From NCBI GenBank assembly GCA_905235285.1, contig CAJOLI010000016.1:1-33123 (forward strand): a DNA stretch of 33,123 bases, in the 5' to 3' direction. The stretch comes from an uncultured Bacteroidaceae bacterium (lineage in GTDB: Bacteria; Bacteroidota; Bacteroidia; Bacteroidales; Bacteroidaceae). The position numbers and the translations under genes are program-made. Below the pieces are notes generated by a model. The model was not told where the DNA came from. It did no database searches and saw nothing but the letters and a program-made list of their open reading frames with translations. How positions within the stretch are numbered: the first letter of the stretch is position 1; the number at the start of each line of letters is the position of its first letter. This document shows positions 1 to 5,987 of the stretch, piece by piece.

Positions 1-936
1 GCTACACCGCCCACCCCCGAGCCAGGTGAAGCAAAGGGTAGCGGAACACTCGCTGACCCCTACAACGGAGCTGCTGCTGCTGCAATAGCCAGCGCCTTAG
101 CTTCTGGACAGGAAAACGATAAGCCCTTTTACATCAAGGGTAAAGTCGTAAGCATCAAAGAGCAGTTCGGCACACAGTACGGCAATGTCACATGCTACAT
201 CTCCGATGACGGCACCACAGCAGGCCAGTTCCAAGTATTCCGTGCCTACTACCTCGGCAACAGGAAATGGACTACAGGCGACAAGCAGATTGCCGTAGGC
301 GACGAACTCGTAGTCTATGCCAAACTTACCAACTATCAGGGCAATACTCCCGAGACCGTAGCAGGTAAGGAAGGACAAGACCACGGCTACCTCTACAGCA
401 TCAATGGCATCACCGATGGTGACCAAGGCGGTGGCGGTGGTGACACGCCCGGCGGCGACACTGACGTCAAGACCCTCGCCGATTTTGCCAACGGCGACTT
501 CGAGACATGGTCAGGCAGCCAGCCCACCGGTTGGAAGGGCGCTTCCAATGCCAGCAACGCCACACTATCACAGAGCACCGATGCTCACAGCGGCAGCTAT
601 TCCGTGAAGGTCGGCGGCGCCACCAGCGGCAACATGCGTCTGGCTTACGAGGAAATGTCCCTCGAAGCAGGCACCTATGCCGTCACGTTCTACGCCAAGG
701 CAGCCACCAGCGAAGGCGGCAGAGTCAATCCCGGCTACGTTCCATTGAAGGCCGACGGCAGCGTGGGCAGCTACGTCTACGGCGGCTACGTCAACGACCT
801 CACGACAAGCGAGTGGGTTAAGGTGGAGTATGAATTCACCCTCAGCGCCAAGACCACCATCTGCCTAGTCGTCATGAACTCCAAGAACCCCGGCAAGGAC
901 GTCCTCATCGACGACTACACCATCACTAAGAAATAA
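1..936 (+). CDS. Secreted OB-fold protein, C-terminal part (5' end outside window)
   Basis: The reading frame is open from base 1 and stops at 934-936, so only the last 311 residues are seen. Residues about 19-140 form an OB-fold-like module of the type seen in Bacteroidetes secreted proteins (DUF5689/DUF6359-like): an ADPY start, then FYIKGKVVSI, then CYISDDGT, then QFQVFRAYYL. It closely resembles residues 170-283 of the protein at 13799-15799. A Gly/Asp-rich linker follows (about 141-155). The last part, about 160-311, starts NGDFETW and ends VLIDDYTITKK, the pattern of a carbohydrate-binding-module-like jelly-roll. The C-terminal sorting tail found on other secreted proteins here is absent. 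A terminator follows directly. The function is unknown; binding of nucleic acid or glycan is inferred from fold type only. The secreted nuclease gene lies 383 bases downstream with its own promoter. Confidence 0.85.
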   Translation, partial: ATPPTPEPGEAKGSGTLADPYNGAAAAAIASALASGQENDKPFYIKGKVVSIKEQFGTQYGNVTCYISDDGTTAGQFQVFRAYYLGNRKWTTGDKQIAVGDELVVYAKLTNYQGNTPETVAGKEGQDHGYLYSINGITDGDQGGGGGDTPGGDTDVKTLADFANGDFETWSGSQPTGWKGASNASNATLSQSTDAHSGSYSVKVGGATSGNMRLAYEEMSLEAGTYAVTFYAKAATSEGGRVNPGYVPLKADGSVGSYVYGGYVNDLTTSEWVKVEYEFTLSAKTTICLVVMNSKNPGKDVLIDDYTITKK

Positions 937-970
937 TCATCTTTCCGAGAAGTCGGATATATTCATCAGA

Positions 971-1018
971 AATCCCCGCAGCCAGCTCTCGCTGCTGACT
1001 GCGGGGATTCTTCTTTTC
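971..1018 (+). terminator. Intrinsic terminator after the OB-fold gene
   Basis: A perfect 11-bp stem (971-981 with 999-1009, AATCCCCGCAG/CTGCGGGGATT) has a 17-nt loop and is followed by a T-rich run (CTTCTTTTCT). Confidence 0.9.
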
Positions 1019-1206
1019 TGTCGGGCTGAGGCGCTCACGCCTCCACCTTCATGCGCGCCGTCTCGCCCTCTGGGCGGCTGTTCAGGTGCGGCATCAACAC
1101 TACGAGCTTCTTTTGCGAGTCCCGATGTAGGGGCGCTGCTGCTCGTCGAAGCCGGAGCTCCTCTCCTATAAATATTTCCCTTTTTGCACAAATTTTACGC
1201 CCAAAA
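1019..1206. other. Intergenic stretch with no gene seen
   Basis: This is part of the 383-base gap 937-1319. It is GC-rich up to about 1170 and AT-rich afterwards. Short overlapping open frames occur on both strands, but none has a recognisable product, signal peptide or start context. The only supported sites in the gap are the terminator at 971-1018 and the promoter at 1207-1238. Confidence 0.5.
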
Positions 1207-1238
1207 ATTGTGATTATCAAAGAATCAACGTACCTTTG
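1207..1238 (+). promoter_or_regulatory. Bacteroidetes-type promoter of the nuclease gene
   Basis: ATTG at 1207-1210 (3 of 4 to TTTG), a 20-nt spacer, then a perfect TAnnTTTG box (TACCTTTG, 1231-1238). This predicts transcription from about 1245 and a leader of about 75 nt before the start codon at 1320. Confidence 0.75.
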
Positions 1239-1319
1239 CCCTGCCGTAGCAATGTTCAGACTCCGCCCAAGAGCCCGACCATTGGTACCCCACTTTTTCT
1301 CACCATAACCGAACACAAG

Positions 1320-2225
1320 ATGAAACAGCAGAATCTCACCCTGATAGCCGCACTCGCAGTCATCATAGCAGCAACAGCAGTGCTATGGAGCTGCTCGTCG
1401 GACGATGACGACAACAAAGACCCACTTACCATCAACACCAACGCCAACAAGACGGGCGAGCACCCCGAAGCCGGCCGGATGGAAATGCCTAAGCTACAAG
1501 GCGGCGTGGCGAATATGTTCCTCGTCAAGCGGCTGAGCTCGGGGCAGATCAACTACTGCGTCGAATGGAGCCTCGCCAAGAAAGCGCAACGCTGGTCAGC
1601 ATTCAGATGGGACAACACGAACAGCGGAGGCTACGTCAGGCGCGAAGACAACTTCATCGAGGACTACGATATCCCAGAGATGTACCGCACCACCAGCAGC
1701 CACTACAGCGGCTCGGGCTACACGCGCGGACACATATGCGCTTCGGCCGACCGCTGGAACTCGCTCGAAGCGAACCGCCAGACCTTCCTCTACTCCAACA
1801 TGCAGCCACAGCTCTACAGCTTCAACGGAGGCATCTGGGCGACACTCGAAACCAAAGTGCGGTCGTGGAACAACGCCGCTTTCCGCGACACGCTCTACGT
1901 CGTCAAGGGCGGTACCATCGACAAAGACGAGAATATCCTGGAATACGTGCGCAAGGGAACAGCCTTGCAGCTGCTCGTACCCAAGTACTTCTTCATGGCC
2001 ATCCTCTGTAAGAACAAGAATACCACTAATGGCGGCTACAAGGCCATCGGCTTCTGGATGGAGCACCGCTCGAACTACGCCGACGAAAAGAACGTGGCAC
2101 CGTACATCGTCAGCATCGATGAGTTGGAAGCCAAGACAGGCTTAGATTTCTTCTGCAACCTGCCCGACCAGATTGAGAACGCCGTAGAAAGCGCCGTCGT
2201 GCGCAATGCCTGGGGCTTCCAGTAA
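1320..2225 (+). CDS. Surface lipoprotein DNA/RNA non-specific endonuclease (NUC family)
   Basis: A 301-residue protein that should cut DNA and RNA outside the cell. The start at 1320 is chosen because it begins a lipoprotein signal peptide: hydrophobic residues 6-23, then a lipobox ending L-W-S-Cys25. The sequence after Cys25 is SSDDDD, which contains the SDDDD lipoprotein export signal described for Bacteroides, so surface exposure is likely. An upstream ATG at 1236 overlaps the promoter region. The catalytic motif is TRGHICASADR with His138 as the expected general base; the metal-binding Asn is Asn160 in NMQPQ, as in the Serratia-nuclease family. The gene has its own promoter and stands alone. 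A nutritional role, obtaining nucleotides or phosphate from external nucleic acid, is inferred. Confidence 0.93.
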   Translation: MKQQNLTLIAALAVIIAATAVLWSCSSDDDDNKDPLTINTNANKTGEHPEAGRMEMPKLQGGVANMFLVKRLSSGQINYCVEWSLAKKAQRWSAFRWDNTNSGGYVRREDNFIEDYDIPEMYRTTSSHYSGSGYTRGHICASADRWNSLEANRQTFLYSNMQPQLYSFNGGIWATLETKVRSWNNAAFRDTLYVVKGGTIDKDENILEYVRKGTALQLLVPKYFFMAILCKNKNTTNGGYKAIGFWMEHRSNYADEKNVAPYIVSIDELEAKTGLDFFCNLPDQIENAVESAVVRNAWGFQ

Positions 2226-2539
2226 AGACTAACAATCACCACTTTAAGCGTCCATTTATCACAGACTAACGATGCAAAGAGCGCCGATTTCCTCGGAGAT
2301 TGCCCCTTTTTGTATTGATTTTTACATTCTAAACACATGGTGGATGCCAAAAAGGATAATTAAAGGATGATAACGAGCTATCTCACTTACACTTTGATTA
2401 TCCATGATGAACGTTTTGTCTATTTCGCTGCGCATAGACCACAGATAGGCAAAAATAGTTTGGGAACGTTGATTAATCATATTTCAAGCTCTCTACATGA
2501 AGCGAATAGCGGGTCGGAGTGAAGAAAAGTGGCTGAAAG
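2226..2539. other. Intergenic stretch with no gene seen
   Basis: This is the first part of the 440-base gap between the nuclease and L31 genes. It is AT-richer than the neighbouring genes. No coding frame with support, no tRNA and no strong hairpin with a T-run was found. Confidence 0.5.
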
Positions 2540-2571
2540 TTTGGCCGTTTCAGGGAAAAGCAGTACCTTTG
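2540..2571 (+). promoter_or_regulatory. Promoter of the L31 gene
   Basis: TTTG at 2540-2543, exactly 20 nt, then TACCTTTG at 2564-2571. Both boxes match the Bacteroidetes consensus perfectly. The expected start of transcription is near 2578, so both copies of the repeat at 2593-2646 are inside the mRNA leader. Confidence 0.85.
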
Positions 2572-2592
2572 CGCCGCATTTCGTGGAAATAA

Positions 2593-2646
2593 CGCCGGTA
2601 CACAAGCCCGGCACAGTATAAATCCGCCGGTACACAAGCCCGGCAC
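2593..2646 (+). repeat. Two identical 22-nt hairpin repeats in the L31 leader
   Basis: The same 22 nt occur at 2593-2614 and 2625-2646, with an offset of 32. Each copy holds GCCGG and CCGGC arms around a 9-nt loop (TACACAAGC), so each can form a small hairpin in the leader. The second copy ends 19 nt before the L31 start codon. They may be a regulatory leader or a simple duplication; this is not a leader class I recognise. Confidence 0.8.
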
Positions 2647-2665
2647 TATCTACTCAAACAAAACA

Positions 2666-2917
2666 ATGAAACAAGGAATCCATCCCGACAACTATCGCCC
2701 AGTAGTGTTCAAGGACATGAGCAATGGCGACATGTTCCTGAGCCGCTCCACTGCTAAGACCAACGACACCGTGGAGTTTGAAGGCGAGACTTATCCCGTA
2801 GTGAAGCTCGAGATTTCCAGCAGCTCGCACCCCTTCTACACTGGTAAGAGCAAGCTCGTCGACACCGCCGGTCGCGTCGACAAGTTCATGAGCCGCTACG
2901 CTCGCAGCCGCAAGTAG
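2666..2917 (+). CDS. rpmE2: 50S ribosomal protein L31 type B
   Basis: An 83-residue ribosomal protein. It begins [20 protein letters not shown] and carries SSHPFYTGK and then [10 protein letters not shown] near the end, the pattern of the L31 B form. The zinc-binding cysteines of the A form are absent, as expected for type B; in other bacteria the two forms swap with zinc supply. The length is normal. The gene is monocistronic, with its own promoter at 2540-2571, a leader carrying two hairpin repeats, and a strong terminator 27 nt after the stop. Regulation through the leader, by L31 itself or by zinc, is possible but not shown. Confidence 0.97.
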   Translation: MKQGIHPDNYRPVVFKDMSNGDMFLSRSTAKTNDTVEFEGETYPVVKLEISSSSHPFYTGKSKLVDTAGRVDKFMSRYARSRK

Positions 2918-2944
2918 GACATCACGCTTGCGTCTGGCACTATA

Positions 2945-2985
2945 AGCAGCCCCCGTCGTTCACTCGACGGGGGCTGCTTTGTTTT
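2945..2985 (+). terminator. Intrinsic terminator after the L31 gene
   Basis: A perfect 14-bp GC-rich stem (2945-2958 with 2964-2977), a 5-nt loop, then TTGTTTT. It separates the L31 gene from the convergent minus-strand operon that ends at 2988. Confidence 0.95.
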
Positions 2986-2987
2986 CC

Positions 2988-4016
2988 TCAGAAGCGCATT
3001 CCATAGCAGATGCGCAGGCGCCATTTGTTGTGTACGTTTCTCAAGTGCTTGGAGGTGCCGTGGATGGAGCCGTAGTTGACGAAGGTGAGGTTTAGGAAAT
3101 TGCGGTCATTGAGATAATGAAGAATTGAGATGCGCTCCGTTAAGATGAGCTCCGGAAAGGAATACTTTATATGGTGGTCCTCACCGTTGACAGTCATCTT
3201 GCTGAACGGCCCCACGACGACAGTGGGCAGGAAGGAGCCGTGGAGCATCCAACGGTGTGGCAGGCACCAGTTGTAGCCATAACCTCCGCCAAGACCTATG
3301 TCGAGAATGCGCATATCTACTTCCGGCACGCGGGCATCTGTCTCTGTCTTAGATACCTCCATCTTGCCGTTGAGGCACGAGAGTGCCAAGAGCCAGCTGC
3401 CTGCGCTTCGCCGTTGTATGTAACTCTGGGTGAGAGCTGCGGGGTACGAGAACTTGCGGAAGTTGAAAGCGTAGTAGGCATTCATGTCGGTGAAGCGCGT
3501 GCGCACGATGTCGGTGGCGAAGTTCTCGCGCACGCCGTCGTACTCGGCCCAGCCTGAGTACTGGTTACTGTTCTGGTAAGCAAGATCCATGCCGTAGCGG
3601 TTGGAATACATGGTGAAATTGAAGCTCTTGCTCTTGTCCTTGCCAAAGAGCTTGGCGGGATTCACGGCGAAGGCCACTGCAATACCACGGTAGGCGAATG
3701 CCAGACTGCCGGTATTCTGGTAAGAGGTCGTCGCGTGGCAGCGATAGTCGTTGCCGTTGATGACCCCATTGCTGAAAATGCCGCTGCCCGAGACGTTGTA
3801 GCGCACCTTCACGGTGATTGGGTGTTTAGGCCGGCGAATATAGGTGGTGTCGTAGTTGCCTTTGTTGTAGCTCATCGTGAGTATGCTGTCGGCTCTCAGC
3901 AATTTCTGCCCGAAGCTGCTGCGCCCCAAGCGAAGCTTGTGTTGAAGGCTGTCGGACTGCGCCATGGTCAAGAACGGCATCAAGAAGAGCGTGATGCAAA
4001 AAAAGAACCGCGACAT
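2988..4016 (-). CDS. DUF4421 family secreted/outer-membrane protein
   Basis: A 342-residue protein of unknown function. The start at 4016 is chosen because it opens a signal peptide (MSRFFFCITLFLMPFLTMAQ) and leaves 13 nt after the stop of the upstream gene; the ATG at 4055 would overlap that gene. The mature protein has many alternating aromatic/polar strands (for example FNFTMYSNRYGMDLAYQ) and ends in an aromatic residue (CYGMRF). This is the look of an outer-membrane beta-barrel and matches the Bacteroidetes DUF4421 family, whose function is not known. It is the second gene of an operon with the DUF3256 gene, transcribed from the promoter at 4763-4794. Confidence 0.88.
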   Translation of the reverse strand: MSRFFFCITLFLMPFLTMAQSDSLQHKLRLGRSSFGQKLLRADSILTMSYNKGNYDTTYIRRPKHPITVKVRYNVSGSGIFSNGVINGNDYRCHATTSYQNTGSLAFAYRGIAVAFAVNPAKLFGKDKSKSFNFTMYSNRYGMDLAYQNSNQYSGWAEYDGVRENFATDIVRTRFTDMNAYYAFNFRKFSYPAALTQSYIQRRSAGSWLLALSCLNGKMEVSKTETDARVPEVDMRILDIGLGGGYGYNWCLPHRWMLHGSFLPTVVVGPFSKMTVNGEDHHIKYSFPELILTERISILHYLNDRNFLNLTFVNYGSIHGTSKHLRNVHNKWRLRICYGMRF

Positions 4017-4029
4017 AAGCGATGACAAG

Positions 4030-4737
4030 TTATTGGCGGATGAAACTCTGGCCATCCCATTTCATGGTGATAGTGCGCAAGCGACCTTCGAGGGCTTTCT
4101 TCTCGTTGACGTCCAACAGCCCCGTCTGCAAGGTGAGCGTCAACGTGACATTATCAGCCGAGAGTTGCAAGTGCACGGGGTGGAAGTCAGCTATCGAGGC
4201 CTTCGCCTGCTCATAGTCGTGGCGAAGGCTGTCTGGCACTTCATCTGTGAAGAACTCCAAGGCACCGATGCAACTGTTTACTGATGCCTCGGAACTGAGC
4301 ACATCGGCAGATGCAGTCGTCCAGTCGGACGTGAGCAGGCTGATGGCAGAGTCCTCGATACGCGTCGGGGAATCCTGCTCGCCACATTCAGCCGTAGTTA
4401 CCATGCAGAGCACAGCAGTGGAGTCGCTCTGCGGCAAGAGTTTCAGTTCCATCACCGAGGCGGCACTGGTGCGGAAACGAGCGTAGTCAGAGGTCAGAGC
4501 CTCGAGGATGACATAGTCGTCGAAGGCGTTACGCACCTTAGCCTCGAGTCCGTTCTCGATGAAGTCGATGCAGTCGAGACGGTTGTTCTTGGAAACGGCC
4601 GGCAAGAGGCTGTCGGGCATGGCGGCAAAGACGTCGCGCATCAGAGGTCTCGATGCCACCTCCTGCGCCGTGGCAGCTGCCGGCACTGCGGACAGGACAA
4701 GGCCCGTCAATAATATCTGAAAATATCTACGAATCAT
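4030..4737 (-). CDS. DUF3256 family secreted protein
   Basis: A 235-residue protein with a clear signal peptide (residues 1-25, ending AAATAQ). The mature part matches the Bacteroidetes DUF3256 family: RDVFAAMPDSLLP near the start, then NRLDCIDFIENGLEAKVRN. The function is unknown. It is expected in the periplasm or outer membrane, with no lipobox and no membrane segment after the signal. It is the first gene of a two-gene operon with the DUF4421 protein (13-nt gap). Pairing with a beta-barrel-like partner suggests an envelope role, which is inference only. A perfect promoter lies upstream. Confidence 0.88.
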   Translation of the reverse strand: MIRRYFQILLTGLVLSAVPAAATAQEVASRPLMRDVFAAMPDSLLPAVSKNNRLDCIDFIENGLEAKVRNAFDDYVILEALTSDYARFRTSAASVMELKLLPQSDSTAVLCMVTTAECGEQDSPTRIEDSAISLLTSDWTTASADVLSSEASVNSCIGALEFFTDEVPDSLRHDYEQAKASIADFHPVHLQLSADNVTLTLTLQTGLLDVNEKKALEGRLRTITMKWDGQSFIRQ

Positions 4738-4762
4738 TATATCCGTTTGTCCTTACAGACGG

Positions 4763-4794
4763 CAAAAATAACATAATTCTGCCACGCAGGCAAA
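4763..4794 (-). promoter_or_regulatory. Promoter of the DUF3256-DUF4421 operon
   Basis: Read on the minus strand: TTTG (4794-4791), a 20-nt spacer, then TATTTTTG (4770-4763). Both boxes fit the Bacteroidetes consensus exactly. The leader to the start at 4737 would be about 20 nt. Confidence 0.85.
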
Positions 4795-4812
4795 AAAATC
4801 AGGGATAATTCG

Positions 4813-4841
4813 TTGAAAACGGCTATAATATTGTAACTTTG
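4813..4841 (+). promoter_or_regulatory. Probable promoter of the HAD-like gene
   Basis: TAACTTTG at 4834-4841 is a perfect -7 box 23 nt before the start codon. A weak -33 element (TTG at 4813-4815) lies 18 nt upstream. It is divergent from the promoter at 4763-4794. Confidence 0.6.
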
Positions 4842-4864
4842 CGCCGCAAAAACTGATATTACAC

Positions 4865-5293
4865 ATGACAATAGCCGTAGACTTCGATGGCACCATCGTG
4901 CGCCATCGCTATCCTGACATTGGCGAGGAGATACCTTTCGCCGTGAGTACGTTGAAGATGCTCGTTGAGGAGCGCCACCGTCTCATTCTCTGGACGGTGC
5001 GCGAGGGCGAGCTGCTCGACGATGCCATCAATTGGTGCCGCGAGCGCGGGCTGGAGTTCTATGCCATCAACCGCGACTTCCCCGAGGAGGACATCACTCG
5101 CAACGAGAATTTCACGCGCAAGCTGAAGGTGGACATGTGGATTGACGACCGCAACGTAGGTGGCCTTCCTGACTGGGGCACCATCTACCGCATCATCCAC
5201 GAACACAAGACATTCGAAGAGATCATCACCGAAGAACTCGATCCCTTAGGGCACGCCAAGAAGCTGCGCAAACGGTCGTGGTGGAAGTTTTGA
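4865..5293 (+). CDS. HAD-superfamily phosphatase-like protein (BT_0820 type)
   Basis: A 142-residue cytoplasmic protein. The HAD motif I DFDGT lies at residues 6-10, with Asp6 as the expected nucleophile and Asp8 as acid/base. Motif II is probably Thr44 in ILWTVREGELLDDAI, motif III a Lys near 86-88 (RKLKVD), and motif IV Asp94-Asp95 in WIDDRNVGG. The sequence closely resembles the small Bacteroides protein BT_0820, whose structure was solved as a putative phosphatase; its substrate is not known to me. No cap domain is visible, which fits the short length. It stands alone between a divergent operon and the repeats at 5296-5408. Confidence 0.88.
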   Translation: MTIAVDFDGTIVRHRYPDIGEEIPFAVSTLKMLVEERHRLILWTVREGELLDDAINWCRERGLEFYAINRDFPEEDITRNENFTRKLKVDMWIDDRNVGGLPDWGTIYRIIHEHKTFEEIITEELDPLGHAKKLRKRSWWKF

Positions 5294-5295
5294 TG

Positions 5296-5352
5296 AAGCC
5301 CCTCAAAGGGGAAGAGAGGCCCATCCCCCGGACCTTCGGGGGGAGCAGGGCT
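5296..5352. repeat. GC-rich palindromic repeat
   Basis: Two CCCC/GGGG hairpins lie in a row: CCCCTCAAAGGGG at 5300-5312, then a 6-bp stem CCCCCG/CGGGGG around GACCTT at about 5325-5342. There is no T-run, so it is a poor intrinsic terminator. It resembles the GC-rich repeats at 11267-11420, and may be a diverged member of the same family. Confidence 0.5.
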
Positions 5353-5378
5353 GTAAGAAAATGGGAATGAGGCGGGCG

Positions 5379-5408
5379 AACGGCAAGCGAGCGAACGGCG
5401 AACACAGA
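5379..5408. repeat. 15-bp tandem repeat, two copies, upstream of the peptidase unit
   Basis: Units at 5379-5393 (AACGGCAAGCGAGCG) and 5394-5408 (more diverged). A closely related tandem dimer in the same orientation lies at 8363-8392, just after the peptidase gene pair. Confidence 0.6.
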
Positions 5409-5492
5409 TGTCGTGCATGAAATGCTATGTTTGCCAACGGCAATATAATTAAAGTGGAATTTCTACTTTTTTTAAAGAAAAAGTGCTTATTT

Positions 5493-5547
5493 TTTGGAGG
5501 GAATGTAGCTAATGTTTATTTTTGCTACCGAGTTAATAAACATTAGC
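5493..5547 (+). promoter_or_regulatory. Promoter overlapped by a 13-bp perfect inverted repeat (operator or start-site hairpin)
   Basis: TTTG at 5493-5496, a 20-nt spacer, then TATTTTTG at 5517-5524: both boxes are perfect. The arms GCTAATGTTTATT (5508-5520) and AATAAACATTAGC (5535-5547) are exact reverse complements, 14 nt apart. The left arm covers the end of the spacer and the first half of the -7 box. The right arm ends 2 nt before the start codon at 5550, and the transcription start is expected between them (about 5531). The layout fits an operator for a dimeric regulator. Confidence 0.8.
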
Positions 5548-5549
5548 CT

Positions 5550-5987
5550 ATGAAAACAACATTTTACCACTTCTTAAGCATAGGACTGCTGGCAGCGCTG
5601 TTCCTCGGCTTACCCCTCAGCGCCCGTGGGCAGAAGACTGAGCAGGCATTTTTATATGTTGAGAAAATCGATGGCGAGATAGTGAAAGTGCCCGTCACCG
5701 ATGACTCCCCTAACTTTGCATGGAATCAGGACGAGGATTCCAATATGCTGCTCATCATACAACCCAAGGGCAGTCAGGACATCGCTCTTCGGGCCAGTCA
5801 GATTAAGCAGATGTACACCAAGATAGAGCTTGTAGATGCAATACAGGCTGTAGTTGATCCCGCGGCGAACGGAGTATACACCCTCAGCGGCCTCTACCTT
5901 GGCAAGCACCGCAGCGCCGACGTTCTGCCCAAGGGCGTCTATATGATTAAGCAAGGCACCAAAACCACAAAGTTTGTAAAACGATGA
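5550..5987 (+). CDS. Small secreted protein with C-terminal sorting-like tail, coupled to the M64 peptidase
   Basis: A 145-residue protein with no family I can name. A signal peptide spans residues 1-28 (MKTTFYHFLSIGLLAALFLGL, cleavage near ARGQ). A small beta-rich domain covers about 29-95 and ends in IKQMYTK. Residues about 105-145 form a tail of the type IX sorting kind: NGVYTLSGLYLGK, then LPKGVYMIK, then TTKFVKR. The central domain is similar in pattern to residues 22-82 of the next protein (a DGEIVKV/NGETLVT strand, then a closing strand). The stop overlaps the next start by 4 nt (ATGA), so translation is coupled. It could be a cell-surface partner, chaperone or inhibitor of the peptidase; that is inference. 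Expression should follow the promoter/inverted repeat at 5493-5547. Confidence 0.85.
   Translation: MKTTFYHFLSIGLLAALFLGLPLSARGQKTEQAFLYVEKIDGEIVKVPVTDDSPNFAWNQDEDSNMLLIIQPKGSQDIALRASQIKQMYTKIELVDAIQAVVDPAANGVYTLSGLYLGKHRSADVLPKGVYMIKQGTKTTKFVKR

Noticed and set aside
937..1316. Overlapping short frames on both strands in the 937-1319 gap
   Set aside because: They cross a strong terminator or promoter, have skewed composition and show no signal peptide or known motif.
5461..5487. ACTTTTT/AAAAAGT hairpin considered as a terminator for the HAD-like gene
   Set aside because: The stem is only A/T pairs and lies about 170 nt after the stop. It is too weak to call.
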